The position numbers and the translations under genes are program-made. Positions 28,295-37,402 of a stretch of DNA of 64,000 nt are shown here, piece after piece. How positions within the stretch are numbered: the first letter of the stretch is position 1; each line of letters opens with the position of its first letter. Source of the stretch: Runella salmonicolor (GTDB lineage Bacteria > Bacteroidota > Bacteroidia > Cytophagales > Spirosomataceae); assembly GCF_024158025.1 (NCBI RefSeq), contig NZ_JAMZEL010000001.1, positions 1,240,001 through 1,304,000 on the forward strand, given 5' to 3'. The notes under the pieces are model-generated. The model searched no databases and was not told where the DNA came from. It was given only the letters and a program-made list of their open reading frames with translations.

Positions 28295-31200
28295 TTAGAA
28301 CTTAATGCTTAGGCCAGCGGTATAGATTTTCAACTGTGGGAATTGGGCAAATCTACCGGAGCCAGCGCGCTCGGGGTCATTTCCTTCGTATTTCGTCCAA
28401 GTGATTAGGTTATCGCCTGATAAATAAACAGTTAAACCCTTCGATTTAATTTTACTTAAAATTTGCTCATTAAGGGTATAAGAGAGGTACAGGTTCTTTA
28501 AGCGCAAATACGACGCATCCTGAATAAAATAGGTAGAGGTATATCCAGATACCCCCGCGTAACCCGTCAGGTAAGTAGCAGGTACGGTATTGCTTGGATT
28601 GGTAGGAGACCACGCATTGAGAAATTTAACTGGAGGTGCCGAACCTTGCTGGAAAGGCTCGTAGCCCCAACCTGATACCTGCGTATTGATTCCCTGCACA
28701 CCCTGAAAAAACGCGCTTACACTAAATCCTTTCCAACCAGCATTCAGATTAAAAGAATAGTTATAATTGGGGAATCGGCTAATGCGAATTCGATCTTCTG
28801 GTCCTACGGTGCCGTTGCCATCTATATCTCTTATTTTCAAATCGCCTGGTTTTAAGGTTCCTGACAAAGGTTGCTTAGGAGAAGTATTAATTTCTTCCTG
28901 ACTTTGGAACACACCTGCCCATTCGTACACAAAAAAATTGTTGTAAGGCTGGCCGACTTCGATTGTCCCCAAGGTGGGAGCGAGGATTTTGGTTACTTTA
29001 TTTCTGTATCTGTGAAAGAGGACACTGGCACCGTAGTTGAAATCGCCGAAACGTTTTCTGTGTCTAAGCTCAACTTCAAAACCTTTGTTTTCCATGGCTC
29101 CCGCATTGACAATAGGTGCGGCCAAACCTACACTATTGGGCAAATCGGCGCGTTGAGAAAGAATATCGGTGGTGTTGCGCTTGTACCAGTCGATCGTAGC
29201 GCCAAAGAGCCCTTTAAATATATCAATGTCCAGTCCAAAATCTAACATCGACGTCTTTTCCCATCTCAAATCTTTCGTTACCAATCGCGTAACGGCCGCG
29301 CCAGAACTAAGTCCGCTAAACGGATATGCCGTAAGGCTTAAAACATCTTGGTACGGATAATTTCCGATTTCCTGATTTCCCAAAGTACCGTACGAAGCCC
29401 TCAATTTTAGATTATCCACCCAAGACAGCGAGTTTTTGATGAATCCTTCTTCTGATATTCTCCACGCGGCGGAGCCTCCTCCAAATATTCCAAAGCGATA
29501 ATCAGGAGCCACGCGTGAGGAACCGTCGCGGCGAATGTTGCCCTCCAGAAAATACTTGCCTTTGTAGTCATAATTGGCCCGTCCAAAAAACGATTGTAAG
29601 GCCCATTCCGACGCACCTCCGCCGGTGGACTGATTGACGGCCCCGCTACCATCCAACACCATGATACTTGTATTGGGAAAGTCAAACCGATTGCCCAATA
29701 TGTTTTCTGTAAAATTATTCTGCTGCTCATAGCCCGCCAAAACCCCTAAATTATGCTCTGTTCCAATTTGTTTGGTGTAATTTAAGGTACTGAAATAGGT
29801 CTTGGTAATGTTGCGGCTTTCGTTTTGTTGGAGGCCAAAAAAAGTTGGGTTTCCATTGGCTACCTGCACATAGTTGCCCGCAGCATCTGGCTGATAAGCG
29901 TACGACGGCGAACCAAACTGTCGGTTTTTGTATTGGTCATTAAAGAACGTAAACCCAGCTTTGTTTAGCCATTTAAGCCCTTTCAAAATCTCAACTTCGG
30001 CATAGGCCTGAGCGTTCACGTTGTAGGTCTTTGTAAATTGGCCACCCGTAGCATAGACTTCTTCTACACTTCGATTGACTCCTCCGTTGCTCGCAAAATC
30101 TCGGTTGGTGACTCTTCCGCTGCCATCTGGCAAAAAGGGCGCGTACGTGGGTGCAGTAGCATAGGCCAACAAAAGAAGGTTGTCGTTGGTAAGCCACGGC
30201 GCTTTGGCATCTTGGAAGGAAAGGTTAATGTTAGTACCTACCCGAACTCTTTTATGTACCTGACTCGAAAAGTCAATCAGTCCGTTGTAACGCTTGTATT
30301 TGTAGCCTTTGGTAATAGCATCCTGATTCAAATAATTGAATGAGATGTTGTATAAGGTTTTTTCATTGCCTCCGCTAAATCCCAAGTGGTGATTTCTGAT
30401 AGGCCCTTTGTCCAGTACATAGTCCAGCCAATTGAAATTGGGGTATTGCTCACTATTGGGATTGTTTTTGTACAAATCAATTTGCGCCTGTGTATATAGG
30501 GGAGCTTGACCGCTTCGGGCCCTAGCCGAGTTGTACATTTCCATGTACATAGGAGAATTAGTAATCAATTCAGGCACTCTCGTGGCTTCACTTATCCCGT
30601 AGCTTGCAGCATATTCTATTTCTGATTTGCCTGCTTTACCTTTTTTGGTCGTAATCAAAACCACCCCATTGGCCGCACGAGCACCGTAGATAGAGGCCGA
30701 GGCCGCATCTTTCAACACCGTAACGCTCTCAATGTCTTGCGGGGAAAGGTTTTTGATAGAAGCGATGATACCATCGACCAAAATCAAAGGGGCATTTGAA
30801 GCGCCAAACGAACCAAATCCTCTCAATTGGTAAGAAGCATCGTCCCGACCCGGCTCTCCAGTGGACTGGATAATATCCAAGCCCGCAATCCTACCTTGCA
30901 AAAGGTTTTGCACGTTGGGTACGGGCCGCTCCGTGAGCTCTTTGCCCGATACCGTTGAGACTGAACCCGACAAATTGGCTTTTTGCTGAACACCGTAGCC
31001 CACCACAACCACTTCCGAAAGTGATTCAGCCGCTGGCACTAAATTTACATCAATGGTAGTTTTGCTTCCCACCAACACCTCCTGTGCCGTGTAACCAATA
31101 TAACTGAATACCAAAGTGGACCCACTCGATGCCTGAACGTTGTATTTTCCATTTACGTCGGTTATGGCTCCTACGGCCGTACCCTTTATCTGAACACTTG

Positions 31201-31423
31201 CTCCGGGCAAAGGCGCACCTCCTGAGTCAAATACGGTGCCTGAAACCGGGCGGTTTTGGGCAAATACCCCCTGACCTCCCAACAACAGCCAAAGGCTGAC
31301 CAACAGGAGTAACGTTTTAGTACCTGCTGATTTAGCAGTACTTCTGAGCTTGCTGTTTGAGTCGCCGACGGTGGTATATAAACCCCCATCTGACGTAGAG
31401 TTAAACCAGTAAAGACATTTCAT
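28295..31423 (-). CDS. SusC/RagA-family TonB-dependent transporter (fucose locus)
   Basis: 1042 residues. An unusually long N-terminal segment (about 55 residues, with a polar first 35) precedes the cleavage region GVFAQ. A later start is possible, but no internal ATG precedes the hydrophobic stretch. A carboxypeptidase-like domain (about 57-135), TonB-box-like LSEVVVVGYG, a plug with KDAASASIYGARAANGV and a barrel ending SIKF follow. No STN domain is present. It is transcribed divergently from the AraC regulator across a palindrome-containing gap. Confidence 0.95.
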   Translation of the reverse strand: MKCLYWFNSTSDGGLYTTVGDSNSKLRSTAKSAGTKTLLLLVSLWLLLGGQGVFAQNRPVSGTVFDSGGAPLPGASVQIKGTAVGAITDVNGKYNVQASSGSTLVFSYIGYTAQEVLVGSKTTIDVNLVPAAESLSEVVVVGYGVQQKANLSGSVSTVSGKELTERPVPNVQNLLQGRIAGLDIIQSTGEPGRDDASYQLRGFGSFGASNAPLILVDGIIASIKNLSPQDIESVTVLKDAASASIYGARAANGVVLITTKKGKAGKSEIEYAASYGISEATRVPELITNSPMYMEMYNSARARSGQAPLYTQAQIDLYKNNPNSEQYPNFNWLDYVLDKGPIRNHHLGFSGGNEKTLYNISFNYLNQDAITKGYKYKRYNGLIDFSSQVHKRVRVGTNINLSFQDAKAPWLTNDNLLLLAYATAPTYAPFLPDGSGRVTNRDFASNGGVNRSVEEVYATGGQFTKTYNVNAQAYAEVEILKGLKWLNKAGFTFFNDQYKNRQFGSPSYAYQPDAAGNYVQVANGNPTFFGLQQNESRNITKTYFSTLNYTKQIGTEHNLGVLAGYEQQNNFTENILGNRFDFPNTSIMVLDGSGAVNQSTGGGASEWALQSFFGRANYDYKGKYFLEGNIRRDGSSRVAPDYRFGIFGGGSAAWRISEEGFIKNSLSWVDNLKLRASYGTLGNQEIGNYPYQDVLSLTAYPFSGLSSGAAVTRLVTKDLRWEKTSMLDFGLDIDIFKGLFGATIDWYKRNTTDILSQRADLPNSVGLAAPIVNAGAMENKGFEVELRHRKRFGDFNYGASVLFHRYRNKVTKILAPTLGTIEVGQPYNNFFVYEWAGVFQSQEEINTSPKQPLSGTLKPGDLKIRDIDGNGTVGPEDRIRISRFPNYNYSFNLNAGWKGFSVSAFFQGVQGINTQVSGWGYEPFQQGSAPPVKFLNAWSPTNPSNTVPATYLTGYAGVSGYTSTYFIQDASYLRLKNLYLSYTLNEQILSKIKSKGLTVYLSGDNLITWTKYEGNDPERAGSGRFAQFPQLKIYTAGLSIKF

Positions 31424-31470
31424 GGATTGGATAAGGTTAATACAGGTTAATTTTGTACAGATATTATTCT

Positions 31471-31520
31471 TTGCATAGTATAAAAAAAATATTTAATAGT
31501 TATATTATGCATAATATAAC
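31471..31520. promoter_or_regulatory. 22-bp perfect palindrome and related TTGCATA site
   Basis: A perfect 22-bp palindrome lies at 31499-31520 (half-site GTTATATTATG). Its right half contains ATGCATAATATA (31507-31518), which matches TTGCATAGTATA at 31471-31482 in 10 of 12 positions, 36 bp away in direct orientation. A third TTGCATA is at 31584-31590. AraC-family regulators usually bind direct repeats spaced by whole helical turns, so these are candidate sites in the SusC/AraC gap; the palindrome may also be a remnant operator of the lost LacI regulator. Confidence 0.6.
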
Positions 31521-31578
31521 CGCAAAACAAGGCCATAATGAGTGAAAAAGCCTACAATGGGTTGATATGTTTATGTAC

Positions 31579-31586
31579 TATATTTG
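31579..31586 (+). promoter_or_regulatory. Candidate -7 element for the AraC gene
   Basis: TATATTTG fits the Bacteroidota -7 consensus TAnnTTTG and lies 26 bases before the chosen ATG. No well-spaced -33 TTTG was found, so this is a partial match. Confidence 0.5.
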
Positions 31587-31611
31587 CATAACTGATAATT
31601 GTCTCAAAAAC

Positions 31612-32484
31612 ATGAAGCCTACTTTCGCACTTTTGCCCGATTTTGCCACTTCTCAAACTCTTTTTGTGGCAAAAGAAATCATACGCCCGGCCTTCGCTAC
31701 CGATTTTCATTTTCACGATGAATGTCAGTTGGTGTATATACGATCTGGTGCAGGAACGCGAATCATCGGTGGCTCTATCGAACATTTTGAAGCAGGAGAT
31801 TTGACCTTTGTCGGGCCACGGGTACCCCATGTTTGGTATTCAAAGCCTAAATTAGAAGATAGTGAAAACCCTGATGTTTCAATTGCCCTTTATATCCACC
31901 CCGTTAAGGTCGTAGAAAACTTAAAACCTTTTATAGATACCCAATCAGTAAAATCCTTCTTTCAACAATCTACAAGGGGAATAAGTATTACAGGGTCAAA
32001 AAAAGAAGCAATGACAAGCCTTCTGCAAAATATGATTCACCAAAAGAACGTACCCTTATTAGCTTCTTTTATTCAAATTCTGGACTTGTTATTAGATTCC
32101 GAAGAGCTGGTGTGGTTAAATGGTGCCTCCTTATTGTCGGCCTATTCCAACGACGCGCAAGGGCGAGTAGCCCAATTAATGGATTTTATCCAACAAAATT
32201 TTCGAACAGAAATTACCTTAGAAAAAGCCGCTTCGGTAACAGGCCTGCAACTTCACTCCTTCTGTCGCTTTTTTAAGTCGCTTACGCACCGTACTTTTTC
32301 CGATTTTATCAATGAAGTGAGAGTCGGCTTTGCTTGTCAGCTTTTACAACATTCAGACATACCCATTACGCAAGTAGCCTTTGAGAGTGGTTACAGCAAC
32401 ATCTCTTATTTCAACCGTTCGTTCAGAAAAATACACCGAATTACGCCAAGGGAGTTTCGGGCACAAATGAGTACTTTACCTTAA
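31612..32484 (+). CDS. AraC-family transcriptional regulator
   Basis: 290 residues from the ATG at 31612; an upstream in-frame ATG at 31567 overlaps the candidate -7 element and is rejected. The N-terminal cupin domain (about 1-130) contains FHFHDECQLVYIRSGAGTRIIGG and a following acidic/His pocket. The C-terminal double helix-turn-helix (about 190-285) has ITLEKAASVTGLQLHSFCRFFK and ITQVAFESGYSNISYFNRSFRK, the AraC/XylS signature. Divergent from SusC of the fucose locus, it is the likely activator, sensing a sugar in the cytoplasm. Confidence 0.95.
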   Translation: MKPTFALLPDFATSQTLFVAKEIIRPAFATDFHFHDECQLVYIRSGAGTRIIGGSIEHFEAGDLTFVGPRVPHVWYSKPKLEDSENPDVSIALYIHPVKVVENLKPFIDTQSVKSFFQQSTRGISITGSKKEAMTSLLQNMIHQKNVPLLASFIQILDLLLDSEELVWLNGASLLSAYSNDAQGRVAQLMDFIQQNFRTEITLEKAASVTGLQLHSFCRFFKSLTHRTFSDFINEVRVGFACQLLQHSDIPITQVAFESGYSNISYFNRSFRKIHRITPREFRAQMSTLP

Positions 32485-32485
32485 A

Positions 32486-32755
32486 ATTTCCAAAAGTTGG
32501 GACATTAAAATTCTGCAGGAACTAGGAATTCTAGGTTTTAGCAATGCCCCCCCCTTTCGGCCATCTTTGAACCGTCACTTACTACCGAGGAGCCGTCCGT
32601 TTGGGAGACGGGGCGAAAAGCCGCACGGCTTTTGTTAGAACAAATAAAAGAGCCTCATAATGTGACACATACGCCCAACGCTAAGCTCATTGTCCAAAAT
32701 TCTTCGGTTAATTTAAGGTTTAAAAAGCAACTTTATTTTAAGGAATTAGGTTAAA
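32486..32755 (+). pseudogene. Remnant of a LacI-family regulator C-terminus
   Basis: An open stretch with no start codon in place, beginning just after the AraC stop, translates to LGILGFSN, then IFEPSLTT, EEPSVWETGRKAARLLLEQI and a short tail before TAA at 32753-32755. This is the C-terminal sensor-domain end of LacI regulators; compare VGFSNN, EPRLTTVAQP and QVAAQLLLDQI in the intact LacI at 7633-8646. All of the DNA-binding and most of the sensor domain are gone. One extra proline codon in a C-run (32544-32552) and a missing Val after LTT suggest decay. Confidence 0.85.
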
Positions 32756-32766
32756 ATTTTAGGTAG

Positions 32767-32778
32767 GCAACTAGTTGC
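32767..32778. promoter_or_regulatory. 12-bp palindrome before the MFS gene
   Basis: GCAACTAGTTGC is a perfect palindrome 38 bases before the TTG start of the MFS gene. It could be an operator; no regulator is assigned. Confidence 0.4.
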
Positions 32779-32816
32779 AACCCCATAAAAACACAGCGCA
32801 CATAGTTTAGAACACT

Positions 32817-34064
32817 TTGAAAACTTCCACCAACGACCCCTATGCCGCGTTGCGGTATCCCGAGTTTGTCCGATTGATTTCAGCCAACAGCATGATTACC
32901 GCGGCCGTCATGATTCAGGAGGTAGTCATTGGCTACGAACTCTATAAGCTCACCCATGACCCTCTTTCGCTGGGCTTTATCGGTTTGGCCGAAGCACTAC
33001 CTTACATTTCAATTGCGTTATTTGGAGGGCATTACGCCGACCGAAAAGATAAGCGTACCATCATGCAAATCAGCCAAAGTGTGATACTTTGCTGCTCATT
33101 GGCGTTGATTTGGGTGATGTATCCAGCGCACCGCGCTGAGTACTCGACCACGTCTTTGCTCCTGACCGTCTACGGAATTTTGGCCGCCATTGGTTTTGCC
33201 AAAGGATTTTATTCTCCCGCCTCTTCTTCCATGAAGGCTTTTTTGACACCCCGCGAAGTCTACTCAAACGCGGCCACTTGGAGCAGTACATTTTGGCAAA
33301 CGGGTGCCATCGCCGGGCCAGGCATTGCGGGTTTTTTGTATGCGTACATTGGCTTGACCAATACGCTGTGGGTGGTAGTGGCGCTGTTTATCGTCAGTCA
33401 AATCCTGTTAGCTTTAATCAAGAAAAAACCGATTCCCGAAGTGGCAGGCCCCGAAGTAAACGTGTGGCAAAGCATCAAAGAAGGCATCAAGTTTGTGTAC
33501 GAAAAAAAGATTCTGTTTTATGCTACTTCGCTCGACTTGGCGGCGGTACTTTTTGGCGGGGTGATTGCCATTTTACCCGTTTTTGCCGAAGATATTCTGA
33601 AAGTAGGCGCCGAAGGACTCGGTATCATGCGGGCCGCGCCTTCTGTGGGGGCCGTATTAACCATTTTTGCCACGGCCTATTACACTCCCACCCGCAACGC
33701 ATGGCGCAATATGCTCATTGCGGTAGCTGGCTTTGGGGTGGCCACCTTGGTGTTTGCCATTTCTACCAATTTCTGGCTGTCGGTGTTTATGCTCTTCCTA
33801 ACGGGCGCATTTGACGCCATCAGCGTGGTGATTCGTCAGACGATTTTGCAGGTGGTCCCGCCCGACCACATGCGCGGACGCGTGCTTTCGGTCAACAGCG
33901 TTTTCATCAGTTCTTCCAACGAAATAGGGGCGTTTGAATCAGGCGTAGCGGCCAAAGTGTTCGGAACAGTCCCTTCCGTTTTGATCGGCGGCGGGCTTAC
34001 GATGGTTATCGTGACCTGGGTATGGCTACGTTCCAAAGAGTTGTTTGGCATAAAATTAACCTAA
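32817..34064 (+). CDS. MFS transporter of the EntS/MFS_3 type
   Basis: 415 residues. A TTG start at 32817 is used: an in-frame stop lies three codons upstream, and the next internal ATG would cut into the first membrane helix. The protein has about 12 hydrophobic segments, the GGHYADRKDKR loop after helix 2, and the PDHMRGRVLSVNSVFISSSNEIG segment typical of MFS_3 (enterobactin-exporter-like) proteins. It probably exports a small molecule from the cytoplasm. No neighbouring gene suggests a substrate. Confidence 0.9.
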   Translation: MKTSTNDPYAALRYPEFVRLISANSMITAAVMIQEVVIGYELYKLTHDPLSLGFIGLAEALPYISIALFGGHYADRKDKRTIMQISQSVILCCSLALIWVMYPAHRAEYSTTSLLLTVYGILAAIGFAKGFYSPASSSMKAFLTPREVYSNAATWSSTFWQTGAIAGPGIAGFLYAYIGLTNTLWVVVALFIVSQILLALIKKKPIPEVAGPEVNVWQSIKEGIKFVYEKKILFYATSLDLAAVLFGGVIAILPVFAEDILKVGAEGLGIMRAAPSVGAVLTIFATAYYTPTRNAWRNMLIAVAGFGVATLVFAISTNFWLSVFMLFLTGAFDAISVVIRQTILQVVPPDHMRGRVLSVNSVFISSSNEIGAFESGVAAKVFGTVPSVLIGGGLTMVIVTWVWLRSKELFGIKLT

Positions 34065-34073
34065 ACAACAAAC

Positions 34074-34081
34074 TATTTTTG
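34074..34081 (+). promoter_or_regulatory. Candidate -7 element upstream of DUF5522 gene
   Basis: TATTTTTG matches TAnnTTTG. A TTTG at 34044-34047 is 26 bases upstream, somewhat beyond the usual spacing. It would leave a 5' leader of about 140 bases before the DUF5522 start. Confidence 0.4.
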
Positions 34082-34225
34082 CAACTTATTTATCGGCCAA
34101 TTATCTAATAATCAAATGATTGCTAGATTTAATATTGCCAATAAAAGATAATAATCAAACAAGACCTAAAACAATTCTGCATCATTTGCTGTTTATCCCC
34201 CATTACACCAAAGACAATCATTGCT

Positions 34226-34411
34226 TTGAGCAGTCAGCGTTCCTCTCTTACTCACAAAAAAACCACTTTTAAGCGCCACGGCTTAGAAGACGAGGACTAT
34301 TATACCGACCCCAACGGTTTTTTAGTGTTTACGGCGGCCTATCACCTCAAACGCGGCTATTGCTGCAAAAACGGCTGTCGGCACTGCCCCTATGGATTTC
34401 GGAAGAAGTGA
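34226..34411 (+). CDS. DUF5522-family small cysteine-rich protein
   Basis: 61 residues beginning at a TTG; no in-frame ATG is available upstream. The C-terminal half carries the conserved YCCKNGCRHCPYGFRKK segment with four cysteines, characteristic of the DUF5522 family found in Bacteroidota. The cysteines may bind a metal. The gene converges with the LRR gene, 6 bases between stop codons, with no hairpin there. Function is unknown. Confidence 0.85.
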   Translation: MSSQRSSLTHKKTTFKRHGLEDEDYYTDPNGFLVFTAAYHLKRGYCCKNGCRHCPYGFRKK

Positions 34412-34417
34412 GATTGA

Positions 34418-37366
34418 TCAATCCACCAAAACACTTTGCATTTTCAACGCAACCGTTAGACGACGAATGAGGGCTTTTTGCTCGGTGGGGTATTCCAAAC
34501 TGTCCAATGCTTCTTCAAACAGTTGATAACTCCAGCCTTGTATTTTTATTTTTTCTGATTTCAAGCGTTTTTCAAAGGTTTCTACGTCCTCTTCTCCCGC
34601 TTGTTTTTGGGCAACCTGCGCCGTCAACAGCAGATAATCTGCCAAACGGTTTTCTTCAAGTTTGAATTTTGTCCGGTCAAGTCCAAAAAGATATTCGTAA
34701 GCTTTGTCAGGTTGTTCATTCATCAAGTACACTTCGGCCGCGCTGAGTTGCACCATCGGAAGTGGATTGCGGACGGCTTCATACATGTTAATCGCTTTGT
34801 CAAACGCCGCGCCACTTTTGCCAGCCGTAGGGCGATACCTCTTGTACCACACCCCGAGGCGGCCCCACAGATTGGGCGCAAAAAGTTTGTAGTCGTTTAG
34901 GAGCAGTTCGTAGTCTTTGATGGCCCCCAACGAATCGCCGAGCTTCCATTTAGATTGTCCACGCAGGTCAACATAAAGTGCTACGGGTAGTCCACGTTGC
35001 GGTTGTTGCCCAAGAGATTTTAGAAGTTCTTTTTCGTACCTGAAATAACGCTCAACCACCACATTCATGCTATCGACAGCGCGGCGGTATTGATGGGTAT
35101 GAAAATAGAAACGCGACCATAATTCAGGAGCATATTTCGCGGCGGTAGAATCAATGCGCTGCACTTCTTTCATGTACTCCACAAAGCGCGGAATATCACC
35201 CATATTCACTTTTTTTCCTGCCTGATTTAAGTACGCCCTCGCCATATCTTTGGTCTTCGGAAAAGGTTTGGGAACGTCTATTCCCATTTCGTCTCCCAGC
35301 AACAAGCGCTCTTCAAAGGAATGGAATTCCTGATTTAATGACGGCGGCGTTAATTTATTTCGAAACAACACAATGGATTTGATTCCTTGGGTCTTGTACC
35401 ACTCAATTGGGAATTGTGTTAGTTCATTTTTAACCAGATGCAGGTTTTGTATCTGCGTATCCAGCCAACCCGTCATTGGCATAGCACTCAAATTACACTC
35501 GGTCAAGTTGACGGTTCCCTTCGGCATACGGAGTTGTTGAATCACGGGCCACAGGGCTTTTTCATCCCAATATTTATTACGGGATAAATCAAGGCTGAGC
35601 AGTTTACGGCAATTGGCCAACGACGCTGGCAACGACCGAAGTTGGTTGTGGTTTTTGGCTGGCACTTGGTCCAACGTTCGGCTATTAATGTTCCGATTAA
35701 AATACAAGACGTCAGCGTCGGCAAGGTTAAGAAAATTTAGGTGCTGCAATTTTCCCAGCGAATTAGGCAAGGTTTCCAAACGACAATTCGACAGCGTTAG
35801 CATTGAGAGGCTGTCGCAGTCGCCCAACGATTCAGGGAGTTGAGTCAGTGGATTATGGGAAACATCAAGGACTCTGAGGCGTTTCAATTGACCGATGGAA
35901 TTGGGGAGCTCGGTCAATTCATTATTGTTTAATTGTAGATTTTGCAAGCTAACCCAACTGCCGATATTTTTGGGTAATTCGGTCAATTGATTCCCTCTCG
36001 CATTCAGCTCTTTTAGTTTTTTGCACTTTGAGAATTCTGCAGGAAGCCTTATCAGGTTGTTGTCGGCCAAGAAGGCCATCTCCAATTCAACCGCATTAAC
36101 CAACCCTGATGGCAGTTCGGCCAATTGGTTATTTTCCACATTCAACATTCTGAGCTTTAGGGCTTTGCCTATATCATTAGGCAACTCTTTCAGTTGATTG
36201 TTATTGACGATAAGGTTCCTGAGCTTCGTCAGCTTGCCCAAATCAGGCAATTGGGTGAGACGATTTTCGGCCAGATTGAGCGTTTCCAATTCAGTCATTC
36301 TTTCTATCCCTTTCGGCAAAGATCCTCCCAGTACCCTTTCAAGTTGAAGCACTTTCAACCCAATGGATTTTGAAAAATCAGGCATTGCGGAAAGAGGATT
36401 TTTCCGCAATGAATCTTCGGATAAATTCCAAAAAATCAATTCCTTTAGGTTGGGTAATGCTATCGTTGTAGCCGCAGAAAAAGAAGGTAAAGTACTCATT
36501 ATCAAATAAAACGACTCTAATCTCTGACAACGATTCAAGGCGTTTATCAATTCATCGGGCTCGGAAAGTGTACAATTATTTACCGAAAGATGCTGTAATG
36601 AATCACTTAAACCTTTAAAATCAGCCCCTTTGAATCTAAAGTTACTGATTTCTAACCCCTTTAAAGAGGCAAATTCAGACAAAGTCTTTGGGTAAGTTAA
36701 CAAGGGTTGTACCTTATTCTCATGATACTTTCCTTGGAGCGTTATATACTCAAGCGTTTTTAGCTCGGCAAGCCAATCGGGCAACTGTCCTTCAAACGAT
36801 GAAATCTTTAGTGATTTCAGATTTTTACATTCTCGCAATGCCAATGGTAAACGCATTTGTTTTGAGGGCAACTCTATGTCCAGAGCGGCCAACTGCTTAA
36901 AATTGGGTAACACAGGCCAAACAGCACTTAAATCTAGGCTCCCAATCATTTTAAGACTGAGCCCTTCCAAACCTTTCAACTTCGCTACGTTAGCGGGTAT
37001 CTTTAGAGTGTCACCTGGTTTGATAATGTTCCCACTTATACTCAAATACTTTAACTTGGGCAATCGGCTCAGTTCGTCAAAAAGAGCGGCCATTCTTACC
37101 GAATCTGACCTTGAAATTTGGACAAATACCTGCTCTACATCCACCAATTGCGCAAGCGGTGCATCCAAAGGTTTGGCAAACTCATTCAGAACCAACGTTA
37201 TAACAGGCTTGCCATTCTTGAAATCAATTTCGGCCTGTTCATAACTTTTGGCAGCAAATTGCCTGTTGAATCTTTCCTGATAGGGGTTCTGCCAATTTTG
37301 AGCGTGCAAGTGGGAAGCAACGACCACCCAAAGCATTAGCCATAAGTAACGAGTCATGAAATTCAT
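34418..37366 (-). CDS. Large secreted leucine-rich-repeat protein
   Basis: 982 residues; ATG at 37366, with a second possible ATG three codons later. Signal peptide ends SHLHAQ. From about residue 70 to 640 there are repeated 23-residue LRR units such as LTELPNSIGQLKRLRVLDVSHNPL and LTQLPDLGKLTKLRNLIVNNNQL, the leucine-rich 'LPxxLxxL' type. The last 300 residues are helical, with TPR-like spacing. No membrane anchor, sorting domain or catalytic motif was noticed, so it is probably a periplasmic or outer-membrane-associated binding protein. It starts 36 bases after the MutS stop and may be cotranscribed. Confidence 0.88.
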   Translation of the reverse strand: MNFMTRYLWLMLWVVVASHLHAQNWQNPYQERFNRQFAAKSYEQAEIDFKNGKPVITLVLNEFAKPLDAPLAQLVDVEQVFVQISRSDSVRMAALFDELSRLPKLKYLSISGNIIKPGDTLKIPANVAKLKGLEGLSLKMIGSLDLSAVWPVLPNFKQLAALDIELPSKQMRLPLALRECKNLKSLKISSFEGQLPDWLAELKTLEYITLQGKYHENKVQPLLTYPKTLSEFASLKGLEISNFRFKGADFKGLSDSLQHLSVNNCTLSEPDELINALNRCQRLESFYLIMSTLPSFSAATTIALPNLKELIFWNLSEDSLRKNPLSAMPDFSKSIGLKVLQLERVLGGSLPKGIERMTELETLNLAENRLTQLPDLGKLTKLRNLIVNNNQLKELPNDIGKALKLRMLNVENNQLAELPSGLVNAVELEMAFLADNNLIRLPAEFSKCKKLKELNARGNQLTELPKNIGSWVSLQNLQLNNNELTELPNSIGQLKRLRVLDVSHNPLTQLPESLGDCDSLSMLTLSNCRLETLPNSLGKLQHLNFLNLADADVLYFNRNINSRTLDQVPAKNHNQLRSLPASLANCRKLLSLDLSRNKYWDEKALWPVIQQLRMPKGTVNLTECNLSAMPMTGWLDTQIQNLHLVKNELTQFPIEWYKTQGIKSIVLFRNKLTPPSLNQEFHSFEERLLLGDEMGIDVPKPFPKTKDMARAYLNQAGKKVNMGDIPRFVEYMKEVQRIDSTAAKYAPELWSRFYFHTHQYRRAVDSMNVVVERYFRYEKELLKSLGQQPQRGLPVALYVDLRGQSKWKLGDSLGAIKDYELLLNDYKLFAPNLWGRLGVWYKRYRPTAGKSGAAFDKAINMYEAVRNPLPMVQLSAAEVYLMNEQPDKAYEYLFGLDRTKFKLEENRLADYLLLTAQVAQKQAGEEDVETFEKRLKSEKIKIQGWSYQLFEEALDSLEYPTEQKALIRRLTVALKMQSVLVD

Positions 37367-37402
37367 TCTTAAAAGCTGTTAATCTGTTCTTTATGTAAGT
37401 TC

